From: Anoxybacteroides tepidamans
GTDB taxonomy: Bacteria > Bacillota > Bacilli > Bacillales > Anoxybacillaceae
Direction: 5' to 3'
Assembly: GCF_014201465.1 (NCBI RefSeq)
Contig: NZ_JACHEP010000001.1
Coordinates: 104,833 to 168,832 of the forward strand
DNA: 64,000 nucleotides
The notes beneath the pieces are model-generated. The model searched no databases. It was given only the letters and a program-made list of their open reading frames with translations, and had not been told where the DNA came from. This document shows, piece after piece, positions 25,839 to 35,202 of the stretch (positions are counted from its first letter, which is position 1; each line of letters begins with the position of its first letter). The position numbers and the translations under genes were made by a program.

Positions 25839-26072
25839 TTAATAGCCCCACGGCATCGGGGCAGGGCCGCCGCAAAAGAGTTGCTGGTTCGCTACTTCAT
25901 TCACTACCGATTCGGTGTGCGGGAAATAGTGTTGATGTTGGTAAAGATGATGATTTACATGAGTCGTATGGGACGGATGGATATGTGGCACAATCGTTGC
26001 GTGTAAATGATGTTGTACACAGCATTTTGGCGGATGAACAATTGGTGCCACGACATGTGGTCTGCAATGCAT
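25839..26072 (-). CDS. cotD: Inner spore coat protein CotD
   Basis: 77 residues from ATG 26072 with an AAAGGAGA site. It is His/Pro-rich with Cys pairs ([18 protein letters not shown]), and [20 protein letters not shown] and [12 protein letters not shown] match B. subtilis CotD. It is a mother-cell product incorporated in the inner coat. A well-formed sigma-K promoter lies 40 bases upstream. Confidence 0.95.
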   Translation of the reverse strand: MHCRPHVVAPIVHPPKCCVQHHLHATIVPHIHPSHTTHVNHHLYQHQHYFPHTESVVNEVANQQLFCGGPAPMPWGY

Positions 26073-26110
26073 ATACATCTCTCCTTTTGTCATAAGCTGT
26101 TTGACAATAC

Positions 26111-26138
26111 TAGCCTATGATGAAAGGAGCGGACACGT
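26111..26138 (-). promoter_or_regulatory. sigma-K promoter of cotD
   Basis: On the minus strand an AC (-35) is followed after exactly 17 bases by CATAGGCTA (-10, fitting CATANNNTA). The -10 lies 39 bases upstream of the cotD start. This is the expected late mother-cell control. Confidence 0.7.
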
Positions 26139-26176
26139 ACTAGTGCAGAAACCCATTTTTCTACTGTTGCGATCCA

Positions 26177-26260
26177 TTATGTTAAGTTTGTAAACAAAAC
26201 CATCGTTAAACCGACAACGACAAAAAACAAATATAAAATTTTTTTATACATGCTTTTCAC
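26177..26260 (-). CDS. Tiny hydrophobic membrane peptide (27 aa)
   Basis: 27 codons from GTG 26260 with GGGGAGA upstream. The product, MKSMYKKILYLFFVVVGLTM and a few more residues, has a basic N-terminus and one membrane helix. The site and the codon pattern make it plausible, but no family is recognised. Confidence 0.45.
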   Translation of the reverse strand: MKSMYKKILYLFFVVVGLTMVLFTNLT

Positions 26261-26404
26261 GGCTTGTCTCCCCATCCATCGCTTTTTATGCGTTCCACTC
26301 ACAATATATAATTGTACACATTCTTCGCTTTTTCTACAAGTTTCGCTTCGAAAAAATAAATTTTCTGTATTTTCTGTCGTATTTTGCGCTTTCCAAGGAA
26401 ATAG

Positions 26405-27640
26405 TTATTTCTTTATTTTCCGTTCAAGCCTTTCGAGCCGTTTCAGCAATTCGTGCGGCGATTCGTTGGACCGATGGGTGCGAGCGATCCCTTTCCACGC
26501 ACGATACGCTGTCTGCGCGTATTGATACGCCCGTTCCGGCTGCCGGAAAAGATGTTCATATATTTTCGCTAATTCGATGGCCGCTTTGACGTTCCATCCG
26601 TCATGGCCACTTTGCAGTAATTCTTGCCAAATTGCAATCGCTTCGTCGTATTTTTTTTCTTTTTTGTAAATGAGCGAAAGATTCCATTTAGCTTTCGCCG
26701 CTTCCTGCTCATTGCCCTCGGCTACTTGTTTGTATACTTTTTTCGCTTCGCCTACTTCTCCGATGGAAGCAAACCAGCGCGCCATTTCGAACTGATCAGT
26801 GGTGTGGTCGATTTCTTGAGCCTGTAAAATTTGCTTTGAAAGATGAATGTATAACACAATGAGCGACAGCACATCCATTTCATTGTGCTTCAATACTCCA
26901 GCAATCCCATCTGGATGTTTGGATGAAAGAAAATCAAAATACATCATCGGTGCTAAAAAGCCAGGAATATCTTCCGTCCGTTCCACCCCGAGAATCTCTT
27001 TTTCCACGTGAGCTAACCGGACGGACTCGAGCCGATATTTCCATATTCTTCGCGCGGCATGATACAAGTCAAAGTGTCCGAACGAAGGCAGTTTCGGTAC
27101 AGTGTCGCGAATAAGCGTGTGGCGTGTTTTGACTACCGGCCAATCGAACGCTTTTCCGTTATAGGTGACGAGCGTCGTGTAATCAACTTCCGACAAAAAA
27201 CTTTGATAAAGCGCCACTTCCGCGCCTGGATGGGGTAAAAAGTGCTGCCGTACGACTACGCGGTCATCATATACGCGGGCATGGCCAAGCAAAAAAATAG
27301 TATTTCCTGCCCCACTGCCTAATCCTGTCGTTTCTGTGTCAAAGAAAAACAGATCACTTACGTCATGTCCTTTGCTTGAAAGCGGATGAGAAAGGTTCGT
27401 GCGCTGCCACATTTCGTGAATGACATGCAATTCGCCAAACCGGTACATGCCGTGACGGTCGTCTAGCGAATAAACCACTTCGCGAACGAAGCAATAGTCA
27501 CCGTCAAAAAAGAATGGCTCAGCGTTCAGATCACGCCATCGCTCTAAATAAGGAATATCTGTTTCTTCTTCGCGTTCGCAAATCGATGGATGGGTGGATA
27601 TATGACCTTTTAGCCTTGCGAGTTTTTGTTTAATTGTCAT
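26405..27640 (-). CDS. mrfB: Exonuclease MrfB (YprB), DEDD fold with TPR tail
   Basis: 411 residues when started at ATG 27640, which follows GGAAGGA; six extra codons upstream are possible. The N-terminal part is an RNase H-like DEDDh exonuclease with DTETTGLGSGAGN starting at Asp101; the C-terminal part (about 260-411) contains tetratricopeptide-like helices. With MrfA it forms the B. subtilis mitomycin-C-specific excision repair pair, in which MrfB is the metal-dependent exonuclease. The start overlaps the mrfA end. Confidence 0.92.
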   Translation of the reverse strand: MTIKQKLARLKGHISTHPSICEREEETDIPYLERWRDLNAEPFFFDGDYCFVREVVYSLDDRHGMYRFGELHVIHEMWQRTNLSHPLSSKGHDVSDLFFFDTETTGLGSGAGNTIFLLGHARVYDDRVVVRQHFLPHPGAEVALYQSFLSEVDYTTLVTYNGKAFDWPVVKTRHTLIRDTVPKLPSFGHFDLYHAARRIWKYRLESVRLAHVEKEILGVERTEDIPGFLAPMMYFDFLSSKHPDGIAGVLKHNEMDVLSLIVLYIHLSKQILQAQEIDHTTDQFEMARWFASIGEVGEAKKVYKQVAEGNEQEAAKAKWNLSLIYKKEKKYDEAIAIWQELLQSGHDGWNVKAAIELAKIYEHLFRQPERAYQYAQTAYRAWKGIARTHRSNESPHELLKRLERLERKIKK

Positions 27641-29915
27641 CTTGTTCAATCCTTCCATCAGTGAACATCCCCATTAAACGAAGCGCATCGCTTTTCGCGT
27701 GATAGGTTCCTACATCTGTGCCGATGCAAGATGGGCATCCGGATTCACACGGACACCGCTCGATGATTTGTTTCGCTTCCTCTAGCACTTGTTCCATCAC
27801 GTGATATAGCGCATCGCTCAACCCGATGCCGCCCGGATAGCGGTCATAAAAGAAAATCGTCGGTTGTTCGTTATGCACCGCTTTCACTTGGGCGACGACA
27901 TGCAAATCAGACGGGTCACACATGACAAACAACGGCGCAACACATTGAAGGATGTGGGCAACACCTAACAATCCTTGTTCAATGCGCTCGTCGTTCCAAT
28001 GGTTCAGTGATTCCCGTTTGAGACTGATCCATGTAGCGTTTGTATGCAATTCTTCTTCCGGTAAATAAATCGGCCCTGATCCGATATTTTCGTGTGTTTC
28101 TAATTTTATTTTTTTAAAAATCGTTGCTTTCGCTAGCACCATCACATCGCCAAATCCGATTTCGGCAGCGGTTGTTTCTCGCTTGCGGTCTTCTTCCAAT
28201 ACTTTGAGCTCGACCGCGAGATTCGCATCGGTAAAATATTCGACATCAACTTGCCGAACATACGCTTTTTTCTCTTCCCAATCGAGCTTTTCGACTTGAT
28301 ATTGCACGCCTTGATGCAAATAAATCGCTTCTTCATGGAGAAGCGTCATCGCACTAAAGCGATCCATTTCACCAATCACGCGATGCGCTCCTGTTTCGGA
28401 AATATCGATAATGACGACATTTTCTTGCGAAGCAGAGCGTAAGCTAATCGTATGGGCTGGGAAGGAGTCACTCATCCAGTACCATTTTTCTCCTTTCCGA
28501 TAAAGCACGCGCTCGTCCGTTAAAAATTCCAAAATCTCTTCTACGTCGACGCCATCGAACGTTTCGCCTTGACGAAACGGCAGCTCGAACGCTGCACATT
28601 TCATGTGGTCTACTAAAATCACGAGGTTATCCGGATTTAAACGGGCCGTTTCCGGGCTTCTTTCGAGAAAATATGAAGGGTGCTGAATGATATATTGATC
28701 CAATGGGCTTGAACTTGCGACGATGACAACGATCGACTCTTCTTGCCGCCGCCCGGCGCGCCCTGCTTGCTGCCATGTGCTAGCGATCGTGCCGGGGTAG
28801 CCCGTGATGATGCACGCTTGTAATTGCCCGATATCGACGCCTAACTCGAGCGCGTTCGTGCTTACGACCCCACGAATTTCCCCGTTTCGCAACCCTTTTT
28901 CAATCGCTCGGCGCTCGCTCGGCAAATAGCCGCCGCGATAGGCGCGGATGGACGTTTCTCCAAGCTCATATTTCACTAACTGTTTTAAATACGAAAGCAA
29001 AATTTCGACCCGAACACGGCTTTTGGCAAATACGATCGTTTGAATATGATGTTTTAACAGTTCGCTAGCGAGTTTCTTCACTTCCAATGTGGCACTTTTT
29101 CGAATGTTCAACGCTCGGTTAACAACCGGCGGGTTATAAAAGACGAAATGTTTTTTTCCGGACGGGGCGCCGTTTCGGTCAATCAACACCATTTTGTTTC
29201 CGGTTAGCGTTTCCGCTAGTTCCTTCGGATTGGCAATCGTGGCCGATGTGCAAATAAATTGCGGTTCGCTTCCGTAAAACCGGCAAATTCGTTTTAACCG
29301 GCGAATGACGTTGGCAACATGGCTGCCAAACACCCCGCGGTACGTATGAAGTTCATCGATGACAACAAACTGCAAATTTTCAAACAAGGCAACCCATTTC
29401 GTGTGATGCGGTAAAATCCCTGAATGTAGCATATCCGGATTGGTAATGACAATATTGCCTGCTTTCCTTATCTTTTGACGAATGGTCGGCGACGTATCTC
29501 CGTCGTACGTATCGCAATAAATCATCGTCTCCATTTCCCCAATGATCTCATTTAAGGCGCTTTTTTGATCCTGTGCGAGCGCTTTTGTCGGAAATAAATA
29601 AAGCGCCCGCGCTTCCGGACGATGAAGCATCGTTTGTAAAACGGGCAAATTGTAGCACAACGTTTTTCCCGATGCCGTCGGCGTGACGGCTACAACGTTT
29701 TTTCCTGCTTCTACCGCTTCGTATGCTTCTTTTTGATGTGTATATAAAGAAGAAATGCCTCGCTTTTGTAATGCGTGCTTTAAGCGCGGATGAAGCGACT
29801 CGGGAAACGGAACGGTTTTAGCTTCCCTTTCCGGAATTGTATGCCAATGAACGACATGTTCATTTTTCTTCCATTCCTCGACGATCTCTGGCAATGTTTT
29901 TCGTTTTTTCAACAA
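27630..29915 (-). CDS. mrfA: DEAD/DEAH-type helicase MrfA (YprA)
   Basis: 761 residues. Walker A TPTASGKT at 78-85, Walker B in VVIDELHTYRG, SAT in CTSATIANP, and QQAGRAGRR complete a superfamily 2 helicase. The C-terminal MrfA zinc-binding domain has four cysteines in CPCESGCPSC at 721-730. In B. subtilis MrfA and MrfB repair mitomycin C lesions independently of UvrA. The TTG start 29915 has a TAGGTGAG site. It is followed by mrfB in one operon. Confidence 0.94.
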   Translation of the reverse strand: MLKKRKTLPEIVEEWKKNEHVVHWHTIPEREAKTVPFPESLHPRLKHALQKRGISSLYTHQKEAYEAVEAGKNVVAVTPTASGKTLCYNLPVLQTMLHRPEARALYLFPTKALAQDQKSALNEIIGEMETMIYCDTYDGDTSPTIRQKIRKAGNIVITNPDMLHSGILPHHTKWVALFENLQFVVIDELHTYRGVFGSHVANVIRRLKRICRFYGSEPQFICTSATIANPKELAETLTGNKMVLIDRNGAPSGKKHFVFYNPPVVNRALNIRKSATLEVKKLASELLKHHIQTIVFAKSRVRVEILLSYLKQLVKYELGETSIRAYRGGYLPSERRAIEKGLRNGEIRGVVSTNALELGVDIGQLQACIITGYPGTIASTWQQAGRAGRRQEESIVVIVASSSPLDQYIIQHPSYFLERSPETARLNPDNLVILVDHMKCAAFELPFRQGETFDGVDVEEILEFLTDERVLYRKGEKWYWMSDSFPAHTISLRSASQENVVIIDISETGAHRVIGEMDRFSAMTLLHEEAIYLHQGVQYQVEKLDWEEKKAYVRQVDVEYFTDANLAVELKVLEEDRKRETTAAEIGFGDVMVLAKATIFKKIKLETHENIGSGPIYLPEEELHTNATWISLKRESLNHWNDERIEQGLLGVAHILQCVAPLFVMCDPSDLHVVAQVKAVHNEQPTIFFYDRYPGGIGLSDALYHVMEQVLEEAKQIIERCPCESGCPSCIGTDVGTYHAKSDALRLMGMFTDGRIEQDDN

Positions 29916-29969
29916 TGTTGCTCACCTACCTATGTTTTATTTTAGAGAAGAGCCGTTCGTTTTCAAAGA

Positions 29970-30003
29970 AAAAATGCACGAAAAACCGTGCATTTTTTCT
30001 TTC
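29970..30003. terminator. Terminator near the mrfA start side
   Basis: AAAAAATGCACG and CGTGCATTTTTT form a perfect stem around AAAAAC. It can work in either direction and lies between mrfA and the cysteine synthase gene. Confidence 0.8.
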
Positions 30004-30077
30004 AAGCTTATATAGTGATTGCCCCTCAAACGTGAGTGTTTAGCAAAAAACGACAAAAACGATATGGATAAATATCA

Positions 30078-30116
30078 CAAAACGGCTACCTTTTTTAAAT
30101 AGTAGCCGTTTTTCGT
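30078..30116 (-). terminator. Terminator of the cysteine synthase gene
   Basis: AAAACGGCTAC and GTAGCCGTTTT form a strong stem around an AT-rich loop, directly after the stop codon at 30119. Confidence 0.8.
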
Positions 30117-30118
30117 GA

Positions 30119-31048
30119 TTAACCTTCAAACAAATCGGACGACAAATATCGCTCGCCGGAATCTGGAGCTATGCAGAGAACACGGGCGGATGGCGGCATA
30201 CGTTTCGCTATTTCCACAGCATAATGGGCAGCGGCACCGGCTGAAGCGCCGACGAAAATGCCTTCTTCTGCGGCCAAACGACGCGCCATCATCTGCGCAT
30301 CCTCATCTTTAATTAACAAAATCTCATCGTAAATGTCGCGATTCAATATTTTCGGAATAAACCCGGGACCCGTTCCTGGAATTTTATGAGGACCTGGTTT
30401 TCCACCTGACAACACAGGCGATCCATATGGTTCGACGACATAAATTCGCAAGTGAGGAATGTGTTTTTTTAACTCTTCCCCTGTTCCTGTCACCGTTCCG
30501 CCTGTTCCGGCCGTTAACACAAAGGCATCAAGCTGTCCATCAAACGCCTCTAAAATTTCAATCGCCGTACTATGGCGATGGGCATCTGGGTTCGCTTTGT
30601 TTTCAAATTGCATCGGGATAAAGCTATGAGGAATTTCCGCGGCAAGCCGATTCGCTTCATCAATCGCTCCTTGCATGCGAAGCGAAGCTGGAGTTAAATG
30701 CACCTCCGCCCCATATGCTTTTAAAATCTTCACCCGCTCAATCGTTGCATTATCAGGCATCGTAATGATGCAGCGATAACCTTTAGCCGCACATACCATC
30801 GCTAAGCCGATTCCGGTATTGCCTGAAGTCGGCTCAATGATCGTGCTTTTTCCCGGTGTAATCTTTCCTTCCTCTTCGGCGCGGCGAATCATTTGAAATG
30901 CAGCGCGGTCTTTCACGCTTCCTCCTGGATTAAACGATTCCAGTTTGATATACACTTCCGCTCCGTTAGGGTCAGGAATTCGGTTTAATTTCACAACCGG
31001 CGTATTGCCGATTAAATCTAAAATAGAGTCGTATCGTTTCACAAACAT
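30119..31048 (-). CDS. PLP-dependent cysteine synthase paralogue (YtkP-like)
   Basis: 309 residues from ATG 31048 with an AAAGG site. The PLP-lysine region NPGGSVKDRAA has Lys46, and EPTSGNTGIGLAM binds the phosphate. This is the cysteine synthase/cystathionine beta-synthase fold that makes cysteine from O-acetylserine and sulfide. It differs from the canonical Bacillus CysK in several blocks (for example FNPGGSVKDRAAFQMI), like B. subtilis YtkP, so it may be a second, specialised enzyme. No T-box or S-box leader was seen. Confidence 0.88.
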   Translation of the reverse strand: MFVKRYDSILDLIGNTPVVKLNRIPDPNGAEVYIKLESFNPGGSVKDRAAFQMIRRAEEEGKITPGKSTIIEPTSGNTGIGLAMVCAAKGYRCIITMPDNATIERVKILKAYGAEVHLTPASLRMQGAIDEANRLAAEIPHSFIPMQFENKANPDAHRHSTAIEILEAFDGQLDAFVLTAGTGGTVTGTGEELKKHIPHLRIYVVEPYGSPVLSGGKPGPHKIPGTGPGFIPKILNRDIYDEILLIKDEDAQMMARRLAAEEGIFVGASAGAAAHYAVEIAKRMPPSARVLCIAPDSGERYLSSDLFEG

Positions 31049-31543
31049 CGCCAACCTTTGTCCAATGATTCTCTATTGATTATAGAGCTTTCAAGATTTT
31101 CTTTCAACATTTCATACTTGAATCTCTTATATCGTTGCACACATTTTCATTTATGATGAACTCATAAAACATATAGAAAAGGTTGGAGATATCACTCTTT
31201 TCTACCCTAAACATTGTTAAGTAAATATTGTGATAAACGGGTTCATCACCACAAAATGTACTTGACAAGCAAGTAATGTTGTGAAGCGAAGGATACCGCT
31301 TACTATTTATTTAACTTTTATTTGCAGTTATGTATAAAAAATATCAAATCAGCTTTTATTCAAAATCAAGCACAACTTTTGGTGAAGAGCCATAAACTTG
31401 TAAAAAATGTTCAAATTTTTTCGTATCCATGTACTCTTTTATGCTAAAATAACATTTTTAGCAATATACCCCTTTCGTATTTTAGTTGTTTCCTTTTATA
31501 ATAATATCATGCGATGGTGAACGGATAAACGAGGTGAATCGAT
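31049..31543. other. Gene-free intergenic region with operator-like palindrome
   Basis: About 495 bases without a convincing ORF. A near-perfect palindrome GTGATAAAC-GG-GTTCATCAC lies at 31230-31249, a TACTTG/CAAGTA inverted repeat at about 31259-31275 and an AAGCG/CGCTT hairpin just after. TATAAT near 31497 may serve the histidine kinase. The roles of these elements are unknown. Confidence 0.5.
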
Positions 31544-32671
31544 TTGAAGTCTTCAAGGGAAAAACTGATTGCATTTTTAGAAGAACACTTATCGGATTTT
31601 CTTACATATTGGCGAAAACATATGTATATTGCCGATAACGATAAATACATCGATCGTGTTGAACATAACGGACTATCTGTCTTTCAGCTAGTGAAAAAAA
31701 CGTTAAGCCGACATCTTTGCTTAAATGACATTCAAGCGCTAGCAGAAAAAATTGCGAAAGAACGGGCGGAAGCGAATATTAACATCGGCGAATTTGTGTA
31801 TAATACAAATCTCGGGCGAAGCTTAATCATTCGATATGCGCTCAAATCAGGACTTTCGATCGAAGAGCTTCAGCCGTTAATTGATAACATTAATGGTTTG
31901 TTTGATCAATTTTTGTTTTATGCGGTGACGAAATATACAGAGCTCAAAAACGCCGAAATTCAAGAAAAAAATTCATTTATCTCGCAATCTCATAAAGACC
32001 GGCTTACGCTGCTTGGACAAATGTCTTCCAGTTTCGTCCATGAATTTCGCAACCCGTTAACCGCGATTATGGGGTTCGTGCAATTGCTAAAATTTGAACA
32101 TCCGAACTTAAAATATTTAGATATTATCGATCATGAATTGCAACAACTAAAATTCCGTATTTCTCAATTTCTTCACATTTCAAGAAAAGAAATGGAAGAA
32201 AGAGAGAAAGAACCCATTTTCCTTGAACAACTATTTCAAGAAACTGTGTCGTTTTTATATCCAAGCTTTGTTGATGGAGATGTTGATGTTTCCACAACTA
32301 TCGATCCAAAAGCGCGCGTTTTCGCATATAAAGACCAATTGAAACAAGTGTTCATGAATATTCTCTTAAACTCGATTGAAGCGGTAAAAGAAAAAGAGAA
32401 ACCTCGTCACATCCATATTCAAGCATTGTCCCGCCATGAAGAGGTTCTCATTGAAATTTCCAATAACGGACCGATGATCCCACCTGAAACCGTTCAAGCC
32501 ATTTTTGAGCCATTTTTCACAACAAAAAAGCTCGGAACTGGAATCGGGTTATATGTATGCAAAAAAATTATTGAAGACCACGGTGGACAAATTACGTGTA
32601 CGTCTGACGAACGCATTACTTCGTTTTTTATTTCATTGCCTCACGAAAAAAGAAACTCTCTCCCTGTTTAG
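31544..32671 (+). CDS. Soluble sensor histidine kinase with HisK_N domain (sporulation-kinase-like)
   Basis: 375 residues from TTG 31544 with GAGGTG seven bases upstream. Residues 1-140 are a helical N-terminal sensor domain of the HisK_N type found in Bacillus sporulation kinases; there is no membrane helix. The dimerisation/phosphoacceptor region has His166 in SSFVHEFRNPLTAIMGF, and the ATPase has NILLNSIEA (N box), FEPFFTTK and GTGIGLYVCKKII. Similar orphan kinases feed the Spo0A phosphorelay; no response regulator is adjacent. Confidence 0.88.
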   Translation: MKSSREKLIAFLEEHLSDFLTYWRKHMYIADNDKYIDRVEHNGLSVFQLVKKTLSRHLCLNDIQALAEKIAKERAEANINIGEFVYNTNLGRSLIIRYALKSGLSIEELQPLIDNINGLFDQFLFYAVTKYTELKNAEIQEKNSFISQSHKDRLTLLGQMSSSFVHEFRNPLTAIMGFVQLLKFEHPNLKYLDIIDHELQQLKFRISQFLHISRKEMEEREKEPIFLEQLFQETVSFLYPSFVDGDVDVSTTIDPKARVFAYKDQLKQVFMNILLNSIEAVKEKEKPRHIHIQALSRHEEVLIEISNNGPMIPPETVQAIFEPFFTTKKLGTGIGLYVCKKIIEDHGGQITCTSDERITSFFISLPHEKRNSLPV

Positions 32672-32684
32672 GAGAGAGTTATTT
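32651..32684 (-). terminator. Terminator of the nuclease gene, overlapping the kinase stop
   Basis: AACTCTCTCC and GGAGAGAGTT form a ten-pair stem; the kinase stop codon lies in the loop. A T-run (TCTTTTTT) follows on the minus strand. Confidence 0.75.
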
Positions 32685-33384
32685 AACGCAGCGGTTTGCG
32701 AAATCCAGCTGCTTGTGCTTCTTTTTCGCTACAAAACATCACTTCTGCTTTTGTCACGTCATATTGCGGACTGCCGGGAACGTGATAAATTTTTTCCCCG
32801 TTTTTCGAAACATTGCCCTTAATCATTGGTTTTGCGCACGATTGACTTTTTTCTGACTCTGATTTACGGCCCACTTCATCACGAAATCCATGGTCTGTTG
32901 CATAATCTTCAATTGACCAAATGTTGAGCCGCTTTTTTCTCGCCTTCTCTTGAATTTGTCGAAATTTATCTACATATTTCGTATTCGGTTCAAATACATA
33001 TGCGACACGGGCATAGCCTTTTTCCAATAACAATTCATTGACCATCTGATGACCAAGCCACACATACGCAAGCAAACGACCGTATTGATCCCTCTCGCGC
33101 ACATCGAGTTCGAGCTCGATCTTCGTTCCCGGCGGCAATAATTTTTTGACATAGCGGCTTGCTTCAAGCCCAAACGGCTGCACCGGCTTTGTCGGATGGA
33201 CCGATTCTGGCGTATCGATGAGCAACAAGCGTACCGTTTCCTCCCTCTTTCCGATTTTCACTTTTAATGTGTCGCCATCAACGACTCGCTCAACGACAGC
33301 TGGAATTTTAGAAGACGATGGCTGGCATCCGGCCAAAATAAAAGTGACAAGAACAGAAAGAAAACAAAATATGTATTTCTTCAA
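32683..33384 (-). CDS. Thermonuclease-family secreted lipoprotein (YncB-like)
   Basis: 233 residues. The N-terminus is a lipoprotein signal with the lipobox ILAGC (Cys20). The SNase fold contains VERVVDGDTLKVKI, VRLLLIDTPES, and LLEKGYARVAYV with the expected catalytic Arg/Glu pattern. The C-terminal segment IKGNVSKNGEKIYHVPGSPQYD and FCSEKEAQAAGFRKP is the small domain seen after many Gram-positive SNase domains. Probably an extracellular, membrane-tethered Ca2+-dependent nuclease for nucleotide scavenging. Confidence 0.9.
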   Translation of the reverse strand: MKKYIFCFLSVLVTFILAGCQPSSSKIPAVVERVVDGDTLKVKIGKREETVRLLLIDTPESVHPTKPVQPFGLEASRYVKKLLPPGTKIELELDVRERDQYGRLLAYVWLGHQMVNELLLEKGYARVAYVFEPNTKYVDKFRQIQEKARKKRLNIWSIEDYATDHGFRDEVGRKSESEKSQSCAKPMIKGNVSKNGEKIYHVPGSPQYDVTKAEVMFCSEKEAQAAGFRKPLR

Positions 33385-33556
33385 TTTCCGCTTCCTCCTT
33401 CTTTTTTATCGTAACGTATCGATCGTTGATTGGCTATCTTTTAAGTATTATTCTCTTCGGCTTAATCGGCGGTATCACAATTGAACTAGAATTCGTGTTG
33501 TGGCTGTCGAAAAAGCTTGTACAAATGACTCATAAGCATCATAAAGGATTCACGAT

Positions 33557-34144
33557 TCATATCCGTAAATCCTTTTTTTCATGATTCATATAGGTCAACA
33601 TCGTGGTGACCGTTCCGACGACGGTGACAACGATGAGAGAATGAACAAAGGATGCAGTTGGAACAACTTGACTCCCGATCGCGATGACCACCATATCAAT
33701 CACAAAAATGATAATCCCAACATTCCAATTGGTAAGCTTCGCAATAAATTGAGCGAGTAAGTCTGTTCCGCCTGTGCTCGTATCTTCGCGTAACATGATA
33801 CCGATGCCTGCACCGACGAACATTCCTCCGATAATCGAACTCGTGAGCGAATCTAATTTGACAATGCCGCGAAGCACAGAACCAATATCAATCATCAACG
33901 ATGAAAACAACAACCCATGCAAACTGTTGTAAAAAAATGGGCGGTAATAAAACCACGCAATGATATAAAGCGGCACGCTTAAGCAAATGATTGTGGCGCC
34001 TACTTTAATGTTCCATATGTATTTAACAATAAGACCAATACCAATGATTCCTCCATCTAATAAATGATGCGGCACTAAAAAAACGTTAATGCCTATAGCT
34101 AACAAAAAACTCCCCACTCCGATTGCCGCGGCTTTTTTTACCAT
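33557..34144 (-). CDS. YitT/DUF161 family membrane protein
   Basis: 195 residues from ATG 34144, with GAGGTGG upstream. Five membrane segments are visible and the family block LREDTSTGGTDLLAQFIA is present. The C-terminal cytoplasmic DUF2179 domain of longer YitT proteins is missing; the protein ends soon after the last helix. YitT proteins are predicted transporters of unknown substrate; this short variant is common in Bacillaceae. Confidence 0.82.
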   Translation of the reverse strand: MVKKAAAIGVGSFLLAIGINVFLVPHHLLDGGIIGIGLIVKYIWNIKVGATIICLSVPLYIIAWFYYRPFFYNSLHGLLFSSLMIDIGSVLRGIVKLDSLTSSIIGGMFVGAGIGIMLREDTSTGGTDLLAQFIAKLTNWNVGIIIFVIDMVVIAIGSQVVPTASFVHSLIVVTVVGTVTTMLTYMNHEKKDLRI

Positions 34145-34214
34145 GATGGCCACCTCGATTTTTTTCGCTTTATACTAATATATGGAGAGTTGAACAGGAC
34201 TTGTCTGCCTTCGT

Positions 34215-34246
34215 CCATAAAAAAACAGCTTGGCACGATACCAAGC
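34215..34246 (-). terminator. Terminator of tatA
   Basis: GCTTGG and CCAAGC pair around TATCGTG on the minus strand and are followed by TTTTTTT. Confidence 0.75.
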
Positions 34247-34252
34247 AGTTGA

Positions 34253-34426
34253 TTAATCTTGTTTTTTCGTTTTTTGTTCTTCGTCGTCAATAATTCCTTT
34301 TGTGGCATTTTTAAATTCGCGAAGCGTTTTTCCCGCAGCCTGTCCAAGTTCAGGCAATTTTTTCGGTCCAAAAATCAAAAGGGCAAAAAACACGATCAGT
34401 GCAATTTCGCCAAATCCGATGTTCAT
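34253..34426 (-). CDS. tatA: Twin-arginine translocase subunit TatA
   Basis: 57 residues from ATG 34426 (GGAGTG site); a GTG three codons earlier is less likely. One N-terminal membrane helix (IGFGEIALIVFFALLIFG) is followed by the hinge FGPKKLPELG and an amphipathic helix (AAGKTLREFKNATKG), then an acidic and basic tail. TatA forms the pore of the Tat export system. No tatC is in the window. Confidence 0.94.
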   Translation of the reverse strand: MNIGFGEIALIVFFALLIFGPKKLPELGQAAGKTLREFKNATKGIIDDEEQKTKKQD

Positions 34427-34429
34427 ATC

Positions 34430-34520
34430 ATTCACTCCATACGTTCGTTTTATCGTCTATTTCCCTTATCATTATATCATAGACGAACGTAAGGAGCCAT
34501 TTTTTCTTGTTGATCGTTCG
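34430..34520. promoter_or_regulatory. Promoter-like region with inverted repeats ahead of tatA
   Basis: Between thiE and tatA, ACGTTCGT (about 34440) and ACGAACGT (about 34484) form an inverted repeat; minus-strand GATATAATG inside it is a -10 candidate. tatA is thus probably transcribed on its own, not only as the tail of the thi operon. Confidence 0.45.
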
Positions 34521-35192
34521 TCAGACATCCTTATTCAATGCTTCACGAACGGCTTTTGCAAGCATCCGCGCATTTTCTCTAGGAGAAGCGGCTAAGCTGA
34601 TGGCGCTAATGACTGAAACTCCGTCAGCTCCGGCAACGATGACTTCTTTCGTATTATGCGGAGTGATGCCGCCAATTCCAACGATTGGAATCGAAAGGCC
34701 ATGTTCTCGCAATGTGCGAAGTACCGCCACCCCTTGCGCTTCTTTTGCATCTTCTTTCGTGCTAGTTGGAAAAATCGGGCCGACGCCAAGGTAGTCTGCC
34801 CCCTGCTTGATCGCGCGTCTCGCTTCTTCAAGGTTGTGGGCAGAAACGCCAAGAATTTTATCGCCGATTTTTTTGCGCACAAGATCTGCTCGCTCATCCT
34901 CTTGCCCGATATGTACACCGTCCGCATCAAGTTCAAGCGCTAATTCGACGTCATCATTGACGATAAACGGAATGCGGTGCTTTCGACAAATTGCTTGCAG
35001 TTCTTTTGCGAAGTCGTATTTTTCTTTTCCCGACAAAGCCCCTTGTCCTTTTTCGCGAAATTGAAAAAGAGTAATGCCGCCTTCGATCGCTTCTGTCAGC
35101 ACAGCAAAAGGATCTTTTTGGCAATTATTGCTTCCCATAATAAAATATACACGCAACTTTTCTTGCAGCTGTTTCGTTGAAATTCGTGCCAC
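34521..35192 (-). CDS. thiE: Thiamine-phosphate synthase ThiE
   Basis: 223 residues from GTG 35192, with AGGTGATG upstream. TIM-barrel blocks of ThiE are present: [52 protein letters not shown] and PIVGIGGI. It joins HMP-PP and THZ-P to thiamine phosphate. Last of three thi genes in one operon (thiD ends ten bases before it). Confidence 0.96.
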   Translation of the reverse strand: MARISTKQLQEKLRVYFIMGSNNCQKDPFAVLTEAIEGGITLFQFREKGQGALSGKEKYDFAKELQAICRKHRIPFIVNDDVELALELDADGVHIGQEDERADLVRKKIGDKILGVSAHNLEEARRAIKQGADYLGVGPIFPTSTKEDAKEAQGVAVLRTLREHGLSIPIVGIGGITPHNTKEVIVAGADGVSVISAISLAASPRENARMLAKAVREALNKDV

Positions 35193-35202
35193 TGTCCATC
35201 AC

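Noticed and set aside
33426-33584. Hydrophobic plus-strand frame of about 52 codons between the nuclease and YitT genes
   Set aside because: There is no ribosome binding site at its TTG, and it runs into the convergent YitT gene; membrane-like composition alone is not enough.
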